Positions 39,022 to 49,369 of a stretch of 64,000 nt of DNA are shown piece after piece (position 1 is the stretch's first letter; each line of letters opens with the position of its first letter). The DNA is taken from contig NZ_MVID01000010.1 in assembly GCF_002086815.1 (NCBI RefSeq), positions 62,001 to 126,000 on the forward strand, written 5' to 3'. Source of the stretch: Mycolicibacterium parafortuitum (GTDB taxonomy: Bacteria > Actinomycetota > Actinomycetes > Mycobacteriales > Mycobacteriaceae). The notes beneath the pieces were generated by a model, which searched no databases, was not told where the DNA came from, and was given only the letters and a program-made list of their open reading frames with translations. Made by a program: the position numbers and the translations under genes.

Positions 39022-41496
39022 CTATTCGTTGTCACCGCCGGTCGCGGACGCGCCATCGGCGGCCGAGGTGCCGAAGCCGGACTTGCGCGCGGCCGGCCAC
39101 ACCCAGTCCTTCACCTCCGGGATGTCGTCTCCGTGGGCGCGCGTGTACTCACGCGCCGCGATCCGCTTGTCGGCCATCTGCTGGCGCAGCGTCGCGCATC
39201 GGGACCCGAGCGTCGGCACCCGGTCGATCACGTCCATGACCAGGTGGTAGCGGTCGAGGTCGTTGAGCATCACCATGTCGAACGGCGTCGTGGTGGTGCC
39301 TTCCTCCTTGTAGCCACGCACGTGCAGGTTGTCGTTTCCGGCCCGCCGGTAGGTCAGCCGGTGGATCAGCCACGGGTAGCCGTGGTAGGCGAAGATGATC
39401 GGCCGGTCGGTGGTGAAGATCATGTTGAAGTCGCGGTCGGGCAGCCCGTGCGGATGCTCGTTCGCGTCCTGCAACCGCATCAGGTCCACGACGTTGACGA
39501 AGCGGACCTTCAGGTCGGGCAGATGCTGACGCAGGATGTCGGACGCGGCCAGCGCCTCCAATGTCGGGACGTCGCCGGCCGAGGCGAGCACCACGTCGGG
39601 GTCGGTGCCCACCACCTCCGAACCCGCCCACTCCCAGATGCCGAGCCCGCGGGTGCAGTGCGCGACCGCCTGCTCCATGGTCAGGAACTGCGGGGACGGT
39701 TGTTTGCCCGCCACCACGACGTTGACGTACTGGCGCGAGCGCAGGCAGTGGTCATAGGTCGACAGCAGCGTGTTGGCGTCCGGCGGCAGGTAGACGCGCA
39801 CCACCTTGGCGCTCTTGTTCACCACGTGGTCGATGAAGCCCGGGTCCTGATGGGAGAACCCGTTGTGGTCCTGGCGCCACACGTGGCTGGACAGCAGGTA
39901 GTTCAGGCTCGCGATCGGCCGCCGCCACGGAATCTCGTCGGTGACCTTGAGCCACTTGGCGTGCTGGTTGAACATCGAGTCGATGATGTGGATGAACGCC
40001 TCGTAGCAGTTGAAGAGCCCATGCCTGCCCGTCAGCAGGTAGCCCTCCAGCCAGCCCTGGCACTGGTGCTCGGACAGCATCTCGACCACCCGCCCGACCC
40101 GGGCCAGGTGCTCGTCGACCTCGGGGCCGAAGAACTCGGCGTTCCACTGCTTGTCGGTGGCGTCGTAGACGGCCTGGAGCCGGTTGGACGCGGTCTCGTC
40201 GGGGCCGAAGATGCGGAAGTTGTGCGGGTTGAGCCGGATCACGTCGGTCAGCCATCGCCCGAGCACCCGGGTGGCCTCGGCGACGGTGGCGCCGGGGGCC
40301 GGCACGTCGACGCCGAACGTCCGGAAGTCGGGCAGCCGCAGATCCTTGAGCAGCAGGCCGCCGTTGGCGTGCGGGTTGTCGCTCATCCGCAACTGCCCGG
40401 GCGGGGCGAGCTCGGCGATGTCGGGCATTAGCGCGCCGTCCTCGTCGAACAGTTCCTCGGGGTGGTAGGAGGTCAGCCAGTCGGCGAGCACGCCGAGGTG
40501 CTCGGCGGTGTCGCGGGCACTCGACAGCGGCACCTGATGCGCCCGCCACGACCCGGTCGTCTTCTTGCCGTCGATGGATTCGGGGCCGGTCCAGCCTTTC
40601 GGGGTGCGGAACACGATCATCGGCCAGGCTGGCCGCGACTCGTCGCCGGCGGCGGCGCGGGCCTTGATCTCGGCGATCTCGTCGAAGACGTCGTCGAGCA
40701 GCATCGCGAAACGGCGATGCGCGTCAGCGTGATCGGCTGCCGACGCGTCGTCGGGAACCTCGAAGAAGTGCGGGTTGTGCCCGTACCCGACCATCAGGCT
40801 GCGCAGTTCCTCGGTGGGGATGCGGGCCAGCACCGTCGGGTTCGCGATCTTGTAGCCGTTGAGGTGCAGGATCGGCAGCACCACGCCGTCACTGGCCGGG
40901 TTGACGAGCTTGTTGGAGTGCCAGCTGGTGGCCAGCGGCCCGGTCTCGGCCTCACCGTCGCCGACGACGGCCGCGACGAGCAGATCCGGGTTGTCGAACG
41001 CGGCGCCGTAGGCATGCGAGAGCGCATAGCCGAGTTCCCCGCCCTCGTGGATCGAGCCGGGGGTCTCGGGGGCGACGTGCGACGGGATGCCGCCGGGGAA
41101 GGAGAACTGCCGGAACAGCCGGCGCAGCCCCTCGGTGTCCTGGGTGATGTCGGAGTAGATCTCGCTGTACGTGCCGTCCAGGTACGCGTTGGCCACCAGT
41201 CCCGGTCCGCCGTGCCCGGGACCGGTCACGTAGATCGTCGACTGCTCGCGCTCCTTGATGGCGCGGTTGAGGTGGGCGTAGAGGAAGTTCAGGCCGGGCG
41301 TGGTGCCCCAGTGGCCCAGCAGTCGCGGTTTGACGTCATCACGGGTCAGCGGGGTCCGCAGCAGGGGGTTGTCCAGCAAATAGATCTGACCCACCGACAG
41401 GTAGTTGGCGGCGCGCCACCACCGGTCCACGCGGTCGAGTTCCGCGTCGCCGAGCGGATTGCGTTGCGTGGTCGCGGTCGTGGTCGTGGTCGTCAT
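39022..41496 (-). CDS. xfp: Phosphoketolase (xylulose 5-phosphate/fructose 6-phosphate)
   Basis: The 824-residue protein is a full-length thiamine-diphosphate phosphoketolase. The signature [22 protein letters not shown] and the ThDP motif [18 protein letters not shown] are intact, and [11 protein letters not shown] and [13 protein letters not shown] are conserved. It cleaves xylulose 5-phosphate (and perhaps fructose 6-phosphate) to acetyl phosphate plus glyceraldehyde 3-phosphate, a shortcut from pentose phosphates to C2 units. I prefer the ATG at 41496 ([15 protein letters not shown]) over an in-frame TTG at 41508. No acetate kinase or phosphotransacetylase gene is nearby. Confidence 0.95.
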   Translation of the reverse strand: MTTTTTTATTQRNPLGDAELDRVDRWWRAANYLSVGQIYLLDNPLLRTPLTRDDVKPRLLGHWGTTPGLNFLYAHLNRAIKEREQSTIYVTGPGHGGPGLVANAYLDGTYSEIYSDITQDTEGLRRLFRQFSFPGGIPSHVAPETPGSIHEGGELGYALSHAYGAAFDNPDLLVAAVVGDGEAETGPLATSWHSNKLVNPASDGVVLPILHLNGYKIANPTVLARIPTEELRSLMVGYGHNPHFFEVPDDASAADHADAHRRFAMLLDDVFDEIAEIKARAAAGDESRPAWPMIVFRTPKGWTGPESIDGKKTTGSWRAHQVPLSSARDTAEHLGVLADWLTSYHPEELFDEDGALMPDIAELAPPGQLRMSDNPHANGGLLLKDLRLPDFRTFGVDVPAPGATVAEATRVLGRWLTDVIRLNPHNFRIFGPDETASNRLQAVYDATDKQWNAEFFGPEVDEHLARVGRVVEMLSEHQCQGWLEGYLLTGRHGLFNCYEAFIHIIDSMFNQHAKWLKVTDEIPWRRPIASLNYLLSSHVWRQDHNGFSHQDPGFIDHVVNKSAKVVRVYLPPDANTLLSTYDHCLRSRQYVNVVVAGKQPSPQFLTMEQAVAHCTRGLGIWEWAGSEVVGTDPDVVLASAGDVPTLEALAASDILRQHLPDLKVRFVNVVDLMRLQDANEHPHGLPDRDFNMIFTTDRPIIFAYHGYPWLIHRLTYRRAGNDNLHVRGYKEEGTTTTPFDMVMLNDLDRYHLVMDVIDRVPTLGSRCATLRQQMADKRIAAREYTRAHGDDIPEVKDWVWPAARKSGFGTSAADGASATGGDNE

Positions 41497-41716
41497 CTCT
41501 CCATCCAACTCCGCTTACGGGTGCGGTCAACCCGTACCCGCAAGCCGGGGGGTTAATCTTCGGTACGTCGCCAGGCGGGCGGGATGTCGGGCGCGGCGCC
41601 CACCGGTGAGATCTGCCGCACAGTCCCGGGCCCGGGACGCCGACCAGGTCGATCGGCGGATCGCCGACGGCATATTGTTCGCCTACCAGAAGAACGTCTA
41701 GGAGGCCTCTCCCGTC

Positions 41717-43192
41717 ATGCCCATCGACCCCAGGACACCGGTACTCGTCGGCTACGGCCAGGTGAACCAGCACACCGAGGATGCGACGGTGGAGCCTGTC
41801 GACCTGATGGTGGCCGCGGCCCGCGAGGCGGCCGACCCGCGGGTGCTGGAGGCCGTCGATGCCGTGCGCATCGTCAACCTGCTGTCGTGGCGCTACCGCG
41901 ATCCCGGCCTGCTGCTCGCGCAGCGCATCGGCGCCGACAAAGCCGAGACCCGCTACACCGGCATCGGCGGCAACGTGCCCCAGACCCTGGTGAACCTGGC
42001 CTGCCTGGACATCCAACAGGGCAAGCACGACGTCGTTCTGATCGCCGGCGGCGAGACGTGGCGGTCGCGGACCCGGGTGCGCGCGGCGGGTAACAAGATG
42101 CAGGGGACACGCCAGGACGAGTCGGTGCCGATGGCCCCGGGTTCCGATGAGAACCTCCCGATGGCCGGACCCGGTGACGCGAAGATCGGGCTGGACCGTC
42201 CCGCGTACGTGTATCCGATGTTCGAGCAGGCCGTGCGCATCGCCAACGGCGAGACCTTCGACGAGCACCGCCGCCGCATCGGTGAGCTGTGGGCGCAGTT
42301 CTCCGCGGTCGCCGCGACCAACCCGCACGCGTGGAGCCGCGACGCGCTGACCGCCGAGGAGATCTACCAGCCGTCGCCGAAGAACCGGATGATCAGCTGG
42401 CCCTACACCAAGCTGATGAACTCCAACAACATGGTCGACCAGGGTGCGGTGCTGATCCTGACCTCGGTGGAGAAGGCGCAGTACCTCCAGATTCCTTCGG
42501 AGCGTTGGGTTTTCCCGTACGCCGGGGCCGATTCGCACGATACCTACGCGATCGGTGAGCGGGCCGAGTTCCACACCAGCCCGGCCATCCGCATCGCGGG
42601 CAGCCGGGCCCTGGAACTCGCCGGCGCGAGCGTCGACGACATGGACCTGATCGACGTGTACTCCTGCTTCCCGTCGGCCGTGCAGATCGCGGCCAAGGAG
42701 CTGGGACTGCCCGTCGGCGACCCCGACCGGCCGCTGACCGTGACCGGCGGGCTGACCTTCGCGGGCGGGCCGTGGAACAACTACGTGACCCATTCGATCG
42801 CGACGATGGCCGAACAGCTGGTCGCGCAGCCCGGCACGCGCGGCTTCATCACCGCCAACGGCGGCTATCTGACCAAGCACAGCTTCGGCGTGTACGGCAC
42901 CGAACCCCCGGCCCAGGAGTTCCGTTGGGAAGACGTGCAATCCGAGGTCGATGCGGAACCCACCCGGACCGAGCTGGTGGACTGGAGCGGCGACGGCACG
43001 GTGGAGACGTGGACGACTCCGTTCGACCGCGACGGCCAACCCGAGAAGGCGTTCCTGGCGGTGCGCACCCCCGACGGCGCCCGCGTCCTCGCGGTGATCA
43101 CCGACTCGGCCCAGGCGCAGACCACGGTGACCGACGACATCGCCGGGGCGGCCGTGCACGTGAACGCCGACGGCACCGCGTCGCTGGCGTAG
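41717..43192 (+). CDS. Thiolase-fold acetyl-CoA acetyltransferase-like protein (Rv1867-like)
   Basis: The 491-residue protein has a thiolase-like N-terminal domain (PVLVGYGQVNQ, TGIGGNVPQTLVNLACLDIQQGKHDVVLIAGGE). The Cys usually acting as nucleophile is in LACLDI, and IDVYSCFPSAVQIAAKELGL with TANGGYLTKHSFGVYG fits the C-terminal half. The last about 80 residues form an extra OB-like domain (VETWTTPFDRDGQPEKAFLAVRTPDGARVLAVI). It may condense or cleave acyl-CoAs; the substrate is unknown. An AGGAGG ribosome-binding site precedes ATG 41717. Confidence 0.85.
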   Translation: MPIDPRTPVLVGYGQVNQHTEDATVEPVDLMVAAAREAADPRVLEAVDAVRIVNLLSWRYRDPGLLLAQRIGADKAETRYTGIGGNVPQTLVNLACLDIQQGKHDVVLIAGGETWRSRTRVRAAGNKMQGTRQDESVPMAPGSDENLPMAGPGDAKIGLDRPAYVYPMFEQAVRIANGETFDEHRRRIGELWAQFSAVAATNPHAWSRDALTAEEIYQPSPKNRMISWPYTKLMNSNNMVDQGAVLILTSVEKAQYLQIPSERWVFPYAGADSHDTYAIGERAEFHTSPAIRIAGSRALELAGASVDDMDLIDVYSCFPSAVQIAAKELGLPVGDPDRPLTVTGGLTFAGGPWNNYVTHSIATMAEQLVAQPGTRGFITANGGYLTKHSFGVYGTEPPAQEFRWEDVQSEVDAEPTRTELVDWSGDGTVETWTTPFDRDGQPEKAFLAVRTPDGARVLAVITDSAQAQTTVTDDIAGAAVHVNADGTASLA

Positions 43193-44188
43193 CTAGAGCA
43201 GCCCGAGCGCGACCACGGCGTCGCGCTCGGCGCGCAGCTCGTCGACGGAGGCGTCGATGCGCGCCCGCGAGAACGGGTTGATGTCCAGCCCGTCGACAAT
43301 CTCCCAGCGCCCGTCGACCGAGCGACACGGGAACGAGCAGACCAGCCCTTCGTCAACGCCGTAGACGCCGGGGGAGGGCAACGCCACCGAGGTCCAGTCC
43401 CCGGCGGGGGTGCCGTGCACCCAGTCGTCGATGTGGTCGATGGCGCCGTTGGCCGCCGACGCCGCCGAGCTGGCTCCGCGTGCTTCGATGATGGCGGTTC
43501 CGCGGCGGGCCACCGTGGGGATGAAATCGTCGGTGAGCCAACGCGTGTCGGCTGCGTAGTCCGCGCCGGCGCGACCGCCGACGGTCGAGTGGAAGATGTC
43601 GGGATACTGGGTCGGCGAGTGGTTGCCCCAGATCGTCATCCTGGTGATCTCGGTGACGGGCACCTTCGCGTGCCGGGCCATCGCCGCCACGGCACGGTTG
43701 TGGTCGAGTCGGGTCAGTGCGGTGAACCGTTCGGCGGGAATGTCAGGCGCGTGTGCGGCGGCCACGAGTGCGTTGGTGTTCGCCGGGTTTCCGACCACGA
43801 GCACCCGGACGTCGGGCGCCGCGCCCGCGTTGAGCGCGCGGCCGGCCGCCGCGAAGATCTGTGCGTTGGCGCCGAGCAGGTCGGCACGTTCCATGCCCTT
43901 GGTGCGCGGCTTCGCCCCGATCAGCAGCGCCACCTCGACACCGTCGAAGGCCCGGACCGGATCGTCGTAAATCTCGGTGCCCGCCAGCAGCGGGAAGGCG
44001 CCGTCGTCGAGTTCCATCACCACACCCTCGGCGGCGCGCACCGCGTCGGGAAGCTCCAGCAGACGCAACATGACCGGGGTGTCACGGCCGAGCATGGCTC
44101 CGGCGGCGATGCGGAACAGCGCCGCGTAACCGATGTGGCCGGCGGCGCCAGTGACGACGACGGTGACTGGCGGCTGGTCGGTCGGCAT
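43193..44188 (-). CDS. mdh: Malate dehydrogenase (NAD-dependent)
   Basis: The 331-residue protein has the cofactor motif [17 protein letters not shown], the substrate-binding Arg pair region ([22 protein letters not shown]), LTRLDHNRA and the catalytic His in [13 protein letters not shown]. It fits the cytosolic-type MDH group used by actinobacteria and interconverts malate and oxaloacetate. ATG 44188 ([17 protein letters not shown]) is the family-like start; the long in-frame upstream extension lies antisense to other coding sequence. Confidence 0.95.
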   Translation of the reverse strand: MPTDQPPVTVVVTGAAGHIGYAALFRIAAGAMLGRDTPVMLRLLELPDAVRAAEGVVMELDDGAFPLLAGTEIYDDPVRAFDGVEVALLIGAKPRTKGMERADLLGANAQIFAAAGRALNAGAAPDVRVLVVGNPANTNALVAAAHAPDIPAERFTALTRLDHNRAVAAMARHAKVPVTEITRMTIWGNHSPTQYPDIFHSTVGGRAGADYAADTRWLTDDFIPTVARRGTAIIEARGASSAASAANGAIDHIDDWVHGTPAGDWTSVALPSPGVYGVDEGLVCSFPCRSVDGRWEIVDGLDINPFSRARIDASVDELRAERDAVVALGLL

Positions 44189-44198
44189 GGTGTCGACC

Positions 44199-44798
44199 CT
44201 ACTCAGGGGCGTCGGCGGGCACGTCCGTGTAGACGGGCGCGTAGCTGTCGGCGGAGAACGTGAAACCCTTGCCGCTGGCCTCGGACAGGCACGAGATCCC
44301 GCTCGCCTCTTGGATATTGCAGCGGAAGCCGGCGACCGCGAGGATCCGGTTGAACGGCAGTTCGCGCGCGGGTCCGGGCTCCAGCGCGAACCCCGGCGGC
44401 GGGGGCGCGGCGAACCGCGGGCCGGCGGCGCGGTCGAGGGTGATCGCGGTCGGTGCGGTCGGCTCACCGTCGGGCCCAGGAACCTCGTCGGGTGCCCCGT
44501 CGATCCCCAGAGACGACGACCGCGCGTTCTGGCAGCCGGCGCGTACCCGCGGCACGATCGCGCACTCCCAGCGTCCGCTCGGAGAGGTGAAGTAGTAGCC
44601 GGTCCGCCCGTCGACGTCGGCGGCGAAATCGAACGCGTTGGCCAGGTGGGCGTTGCCGGCGCGGGAGGTCGTCGGCGCTGCCGCCACGGTGTTCGTCGCG
44701 GGCGGCGCCGCGTCCTCGGTATTGATCACGGTCGGTCCGGCACACCCCGCGCCGAGCACGGCGGCCCCGGCCAGCGCCGTGCGGATCACGTATCGCAT
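44199..44798 (-). CDS. Putative secreted lipoprotein of unknown function
   Basis: The 199-residue product has a short lipoprotein signal ([19 protein letters not shown], lipobox LGAGC). A Thr/Pro/Ala-rich linker follows, then a domain with spaced cysteines ([36 protein letters not shown]) that may form two disulfides. I recognise no family. ATG 44798 was chosen because it gives the lipobox at the usual distance. It is 22 bases from the upstream glycosylase stop and 10 bases from the mdh start, suggesting one transcript. Confidence 0.7.
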   Translation of the reverse strand: MRYVIRTALAGAAVLGAGCAGPTVINTEDAAPPATNTVAAAPTTSRAGNAHLANAFDFAADVDGRTGYYFTSPSGRWECAIVPRVRAGCQNARSSSLGIDGAPDEVPGPDGEPTAPTAITLDRAAGPRFAAPPPPGFALEPGPARELPFNRILAVAGFRCNIQEASGISCLSEASGKGFTFSADSYAPVYTDVPADAPE

Positions 44799-44820
44799 AG
44801 CCCATTGGACCATCCGCGGG

Positions 44821-45453
44821 TTACGTCGCGATCTTGTCCCGCAGTTCGTCGTCGAGGGACACCCGGACCAAAGCGGCCGCGAGCCGGGCACATTCACCGC
44901 GGCTCAGCTCGGCCAGCTTGGCGGGGTCACCCGGCAGGCCCAGGTCCGTCGCCGCGGCGGTGGCCCGGGGGTCGAAGTACGGCCGAACCCAGGTCCAGAC
45001 GTCCTGCACCTCGCGCAGGAAGATGGAGGCGCCGGTATCGCCGATGCCCGTGAACTCTTTCAGCAGCCGCCTGGCCGCGTCGCGGTCCTGCTCGCAGCGG
45101 GCGGCCAGCTCGCGCAGATCGCCGTGGTAGTCGTCGCGGACCGCGGCCGCGATGTCGGCCAGCCGGGTCGCCGAGCTCTCGTCGTAGCGGGCGTAGCCGG
45201 CGCGGCCGAACGCGGCGATCATGGTCCGGCGGTCCGCGTCGAGCACCGCGCCGGGGGTGCGCAGCTTCTCGCCGAACAGCTCCTTGGCCGCCCGGGTCGC
45301 GACGGTCGCGTCGATCGGCTTGCTGGCCAGCATGCACAGCACCAGCAGCTCGAACAGCGGCATCGGTCTGTCCGCGAGCGTGATACCGGCTTCCTCGGCG
45401 TAGGTGGTGCCCGCCTCCTCGAGCAGCCTGCGTGTCGTGTCGTCGTGGCTCAT
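44821..45453 (-). CDS. HhH-GPD superfamily DNA glycosylase/endonuclease III-like protein
   Basis: The 210-residue protein shows the endonuclease III-like layout. An N-terminal helical region (LFELLVLCMLASKPIDATVATRAAKELFG) precedes the helix-hairpin-helix LLKEFTGIGDTGASIFLREV. The catalytic Lys is not clear and there is no C-terminal 4Fe-4S Cys cluster, as in several short mycobacterial paralogues. A role in base-excision repair is likely but the lesion is unknown. Confidence 0.75.
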   Translation of the reverse strand: MSHDDTTRRLLEEAGTTYAEEAGITLADRPMPLFELLVLCMLASKPIDATVATRAAKELFGEKLRTPGAVLDADRRTMIAAFGRAGYARYDESSATRLADIAAAVRDDYHGDLRELAARCEQDRDAARRLLKEFTGIGDTGASIFLREVQDVWTWVRPYFDPRATAAATDLGLPGDPAKLAELSRGECARLAAALVRVSLDDELRDKIAT

Positions 45454-45479
45454 GCCGGACGGCTACCCGGTGCGGCGGT

Positions 45480-45521
45480 GCCGAATCTCCAGCGCCGAAT
45501 CTCCGGCGCCGAATCTCCGGT
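45480..45521. repeat. Three-copy 14-bp tandem repeat at the TfoX-like stop codon
   Basis: GCCGAATCTCCAGC, GCCGAATCTCCGGC and GCCGAATCTCCGGT occur head-to-tail (45480, 45494, 45508). The array abuts the stop codon of the TfoX-like gene and ends about 27 bases before the glycosylase start. Each unit can form a small CGCCG/CGGCG hairpin. Confidence 0.85.
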
Positions 45522-45853
45522 TACTTAGCAGGCAGGCTCTTGGCCCGGTCGACGCCGCGGGCCACCCAGGCCGACAACTGCCGTGTCGTCGCAACCCCGT
45601 CGGCGTGCACGCGCAGCCAGCCGCGCATCTCGCGTCCGGACATCACCATCGGCTCGACGTGTTCGCGCGACATCAGCACGTCGGTTTTTTCGGGTGGGAC
45701 CCGGATCATCAGGCCTCCCTGCGAACTGACCACGACCGCCATGTTGCCGTCGATCAGGAAGGCCAGCCCGCCGAACATCTTCTTCTCGTCCACTCCGCGT
45801 TCAGACGCGATCAGTTCACGGACACGGTCGGCGAGACCGGCGTCGTAGGCCAT
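45521..45853 (-). CDS. TfoX/Sxy family N-terminal domain protein
   Basis: The 110-residue protein is a stand-alone TfoX N-terminal domain (YDAGLADRVRELIASERGVDEKKMFGGLAFLIDGNMAVVV). Such small proteins are widespread in actinobacteria; despite the name, no link to competence is established here. A ribosome-binding site (GTTAGCGTCACCCC) is weak. Downstream is the 14-bp repeat and the HhH glycosylase gene. Confidence 0.85.
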   Translation of the reverse strand: MAYDAGLADRVRELIASERGVDEKKMFGGLAFLIDGNMAVVVSSQGGLMIRVPPEKTDVLMSREHVEPMVMSGREMRGWLRVHADGVATTRQLSAWVARGVDRAKSLPAK

Positions 45854-45862
45854 GGGGTGACG

Positions 45863-46900
45863 CTAACCGATGGGTGCCGGTGTCCACCCCAGCTTCGGGC
45901 CGAGCTTTTCGGCCAAATCGGTGATGATCTGGAGGTAGTCGTCGGCGTCGAACGAGAACGGCAGCGCGAACGCGACCTCGTCGACGCGGCGGAAACCCGG
46001 ATGGGCGTAGAGCTTTTCGGCCAGTTCGTCCGAGGAACCGACGAAGTCGGGGGAGAACACCATGCCGCGCGGGCCGTGGGTCTGTCCGGTGCGGGGCAGC
46101 CGGGCCTCGGCGTAGCGGCGGTACCTGCCGATCTGCTCAGCCGTCGCGGAGTCGGTCGGGATCACGACCAGGCCTTGCGAGACCCGCGCGGTCGACGGAT
46201 CCGGGTGATGCGCCCGGAACGCGTCGATCTGCTCGGCCTGGATGGTCGCGAAATCCCAGGGCCCGTCGCCCTCCCGATGTTCTGTGCTGACGACATTGCT
46301 GGTCAAGTAGTTGAGGCGGTTCTTCCCCGCCCAGATCGCCGAGCTCAGTCCGCCGCCGTACCAGACGCGTCCGGCCAGCCCGGGGGAGTGCGGCTGCACC
46401 CGCCGGGAGAACTGTTCGATGCCGATCGTGCCCTCGAAATCGCTGACCGGCTCACCGCGCAGGTAGTCCAGCAACCTTTCGGCCCGCTTCTTCGTGAAGT
46501 CCTCGACGTCATGGGTGTCCGGATACAGCGCGGTCCGGTAGTTGTCGTAGTGCATCGGAACGCCAACGGACACACCCGGATTGAGCCGGCCACCGGACAG
46601 GATGTCCACCGTGGCCAGGTCCTCGGCCAGCCGCAACGGATTCTCCAACCCCAGCGGGATCACCGCGGTGCCGAGCTCGATGCGTGAGGTGCGCTGGCTG
46701 GCGGCGGCCAGCATCGCCACCGGGGAGGAGATCCCGGCCTGCAGGTGGCGCTGCCGCACCCAGACGGTGTCGAAGCCGAGGCCCTCGGCCCGCTCGATGG
46801 TCTGCAGGGTCTTTTCGTGTCCCGGCCCGGGAGCGGCTTCGTCGAACCGCCCGATCGTCAGAAATCCGAGCCTGCGCAACGGCTGTCCCGGCTCCGGCAT
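45863..46900 (-). CDS. LLM class flavin-dependent oxidoreductase
   Basis: The 345-residue protein is a luciferase-like monooxygenase-fold enzyme (RRLGFLTIGRFDEA, GFDTVWVRQRHLQAGISSPVAMLAAASQRTSRIELGTAVIPLGLENPLRLAEDLATVDILSGGRLNPGVSVG). It may use FMN or F420; the substrate is unknown. ATG 46900 and an in-frame GTG at 46909 are both possible starts. Its stop lies 9 bases before the TfoX-like start, so the two are probably co-transcribed. Confidence 0.82.
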   Translation of the reverse strand: MPEPGQPLRRLGFLTIGRFDEAAPGPGHEKTLQTIERAEGLGFDTVWVRQRHLQAGISSPVAMLAAASQRTSRIELGTAVIPLGLENPLRLAEDLATVDILSGGRLNPGVSVGVPMHYDNYRTALYPDTHDVEDFTKKRAERLLDYLRGEPVSDFEGTIGIEQFSRRVQPHSPGLAGRVWYGGGLSSAIWAGKNRLNYLTSNVVSTEHREGDGPWDFATIQAEQIDAFRAHHPDPSTARVSQGLVVIPTDSATAEQIGRYRRYAEARLPRTGQTHGPRGMVFSPDFVGSSDELAEKLYAHPGFRRVDEVAFALPFSFDADDYLQIITDLAEKLGPKLGWTPAPIG

Positions 46901-46917
46901 GGCCTCCACCTTTCTCC

Positions 46918-46977
46918 GCGAGCGTGCGTGTCGGCGGCCGACACACCGTGTCAGATCCGCACAACACGCACGCTCGC
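46918..46977. repeat. 60-bp palindromic intergenic element (copy 2)
   Basis: Perfect 14-base arms GCGAGCGTGCGTGT and ACACGCACGCTCGC close a 32-base interior with further small stems (TGTCGG/CCGACA, GACAC/GTGTC) and the CGACACACC core. It lies between the lon stop and the next gene, so it may act as a terminator. Its length and ends equal those of the element at 22064-22123. Confidence 0.75.
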
Positions 46978-46988
46978 CGAGAACTTCC

Positions 46989-49322
46989 CTAGGCCGCCGC
47001 GGTCACCGCCGCGTCGGCCGGCGCCAGCGCCTGCGCGACGATCTCGGCGACGTCGGTCATCGGCCGCACGTCGAGGGCCTCCAGCACGTCGGCGGGCACG
47101 TCGTCGAGATCTGCCTCGTTGCGCTGCGGGATGAACACCGTCGACAACCCGGCGCGCTGGGCGGCGAGCAGCTTCTGCTTCACCCCGCCGATCGGCAGCA
47201 CCCGGCCGTTGAGCGTGACCTCGCCGGTCATCCCGACGTCGGCGCGCACCTGACGCCCGGTGGCCATCGAGACCAGCGCGGTCACCATCGTCACGCCTGC
47301 CGACGGCCCGTCCTTGGGCACCGCGCCGGCGGGCACGTGGATGTGGATGCGACGGTCCAGGGCCTTCGTGTCGACGCCGAGCTCGCCCGCGTGCGAGCGG
47401 ACGTAGGACAGCGCGATCTGCGCGGACTCCTTCATCACGTCGCCCAGTTGGCCGGTCAGCTGGAGTCCCGGCTCGCCGTCGGTTGCGCCGGCCTCGATGT
47501 AGAGGACGTCACCACCCATACCGGTGACCGCGAGACCCGTGGCGACCCCGGGCACCGCGGTGCGCTCGGCCGACTCCGGGGTGAAGCGCGGACGCCCTAG
47601 GTATGCGACGAGATCGGCCTCGTCGATGACGATCGGCCCGGCTCCGGCGGCGAGCTTCGTCGTCGCCTTCCGCATCGCCTTGGCCAGCAGCCGTTCGAAC
47701 TGCCGCACCCCGGGTTCGCGGGTGTAGTCCGCGGCGATCTTGCGCAGCGCCGCGTCGGTGACGGTGACCTCGTCGGCGGTCAGCGCCGCACGATCACGCT
47801 GCCGTGGCAGCAGGAAGTCCCGGGCGATCGCCAGCTTGTCGTCGGCGGTGTAACCGTCGAGCTCGACCAACTCCATGCGGTCCAGCAGTGCCGTCGGGAT
47901 GTTCTCGATGACGTTGGCCGTCGCGAGGAACACCACGTCCGACAGATCCAGGTCCAGATCCAGGTAGTGGTCGCGGAACGTGTGGTTCTGCGCAGGATCC
48001 AGCACCTCCAGCAGCGCGGCCGCCGGGTCGCCCCGGTAGTCGGAGCCGACCTTGTCGATCTCGTCCAGCAGCACAACGGGATTCATCGATCCCGCCTCGC
48101 CGATGGCCCGCACGATGCGGCCAGGCAGCGCGCCGACGTACGTGCGCCGGTGCCCCCGGATCTCCGCCTCGTCGCGCACACCGCCGAGGGCGACGCGGAC
48201 GAACTTGCGGCCCAGTGCGCGCGCGACGGACTCGCCGAGCGAGGTCTTGCCGACCCCGGGCGGACCGGCGAGCACCATGACCGCACCGGAACCGCGACCG
48301 CCCACGACGGACATGCCGCGCTGGGTGCGACGGGCACGCACGGCGAGGTACTCGACGATGCGATCCTTGACGTCCTCGAGGCCGTGATGGTCGGCGTCGA
48401 GGATCTCCCGGGCGGACTTCAGATCCGTCGAATCCTCGGTGGTCACGTTCCACGGCAGGTCCAGCACCGTGTCGAGCCAGGTGCGGATCCAGCCGCCTTC
48501 CGGGCTCTGGTCACTGGAGCGCTCCAGCTTGCCGACCTCACGCAGGGCCGCCTCGCGCACCTTCTCGGGCAGATCGGCGGCCTCGACGCGGGCCCGGTAG
48601 TCGTCGGTGGACGCGTCGCCGTTCTCGTCGAGTTCACCGAGTTCCTTGCGGATCGCCGCCAGTTGCTGGCGCAGCAGGAATTCCTTCTGCTGCTTCTCCA
48701 TGCCGGTGCGGACGTCCTCGGCGATCTTGTCGTTGACCTCCGTCTCGGCCAGATGGTCACCGGTCCAGCCGATGAGCAGCCGCAGCCGCTCGTCGACGTT
48801 CTCGGTCTCCAGCAGCTGACGCTTCTGCACATCGCTGAGGTAGGACGCGTAGCCGGCCGTGTCGGCCAGCGCGGACGGGTCGGTGATCTTGTTGACCACG
48901 TCGACGATCTGCCAGGCCTCACGGCGCTGCAGCATCGCCAACAGCAGCTTCTTGTATTCGGCGGCAAGCGTTTTGGTCTCGTCGGTGGTCGCTGGTTCGG
49001 CGACTTCCTCGACGAGCACCCACAGCGCGGTGCCGGGGCCGCTGGCACCGGATCCGATGTGGGCGCGTTTCTCGCCGCGCACCACCGCGACGGCACCGCC
49101 GCCAGGCAGACGCCCGACCTGGACGACCGACGCCAGCACACCGTAGGTGGGGTAGCGATCGTCGAGGCGCGGCGCGATCAGCAGCTTGCCGGCCTCACTG
49201 GCCTGCGCGGCGTCGACCGCGGCGCGGGCGGCGTCGTCGAGTTCGATGGGGACGACCATCCCGGGCAGCACGATCGGTTCGGCGACGAAGTGCACGGGAA
49301 CTTGCAAAGCTTCAGGCATCAA
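46989..49322 (-). CDS. lon: ATP-dependent Lon protease (endopeptidase La)
   Basis: The 777-residue protein has the Lon N-terminal domain (residues 1-200), a coiled-coil linker, the AAA+ module (Walker A GPPGVGKTS, Walker B VVLLDEIDK) and a C-terminal protease domain. The catalytic Ser lies in KDGPSAGVTM and the Lys in PIGGVKQKLLAAQRAG. It degrades misfolded and regulatory proteins in the cytoplasm. The start follows an AGGAGGA ribosome-binding site and HAIR-like operator sequences. M. tuberculosis lacks lon, whereas rapid growers keep it. Confidence 0.96.
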   Translation of the reverse strand: MMPEALQVPVHFVAEPIVLPGMVVPIELDDAARAAVDAAQASEAGKLLIAPRLDDRYPTYGVLASVVQVGRLPGGGAVAVVRGEKRAHIGSGASGPGTALWVLVEEVAEPATTDETKTLAAEYKKLLLAMLQRREAWQIVDVVNKITDPSALADTAGYASYLSDVQKRQLLETENVDERLRLLIGWTGDHLAETEVNDKIAEDVRTGMEKQQKEFLLRQQLAAIRKELGELDENGDASTDDYRARVEAADLPEKVREAALREVGKLERSSDQSPEGGWIRTWLDTVLDLPWNVTTEDSTDLKSAREILDADHHGLEDVKDRIVEYLAVRARRTQRGMSVVGGRGSGAVMVLAGPPGVGKTSLGESVARALGRKFVRVALGGVRDEAEIRGHRRTYVGALPGRIVRAIGEAGSMNPVVLLDEIDKVGSDYRGDPAAALLEVLDPAQNHTFRDHYLDLDLDLSDVVFLATANVIENIPTALLDRMELVELDGYTADDKLAIARDFLLPRQRDRAALTADEVTVTDAALRKIAADYTREPGVRQFERLLAKAMRKATTKLAAGAGPIVIDEADLVAYLGRPRFTPESAERTAVPGVATGLAVTGMGGDVLYIEAGATDGEPGLQLTGQLGDVMKESAQIALSYVRSHAGELGVDTKALDRRIHIHVPAGAVPKDGPSAGVTMVTALVSMATGRQVRADVGMTGEVTLNGRVLPIGGVKQKLLAAQRAGLSTVFIPQRNEADLDDVPADVLEALDVRPMTDVAEIVAQALAPADAAVTAAA

Positions 49323-49336
49323 TCCTCCTGGGGTAT

Positions 49337-49369
49337 GTTCAACCCAAAGTTGAACCTGATGGACTCAAC
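49337..49369. promoter_or_regulatory. HAIR-like HspR operator region of lon
   Basis: Two overlapping inverted repeats are visible: GTTCAAC-N5-GTTGAAC (49337-49355, perfect) and GTTGAAC-N7-ACTCAAC (49349-49369). The latter fits the HAIR spacing and TTGA...ACTCAA core (consensus CTTGAGT-N7-ACTCAAG). In Streptomyces lon is an HspR/HAIR regulon member, so heat-shock control is expected. Confidence 0.6.

Noticed and set aside
41405..41701. 98-codon frame ending just before the thiolase-like gene
   Set aside because: Its 5' half is antisense to phosphoketolase and it has no recognisable domain; only its last 20 or so residues look protein-like, not enough to call a gene or pseudogene.
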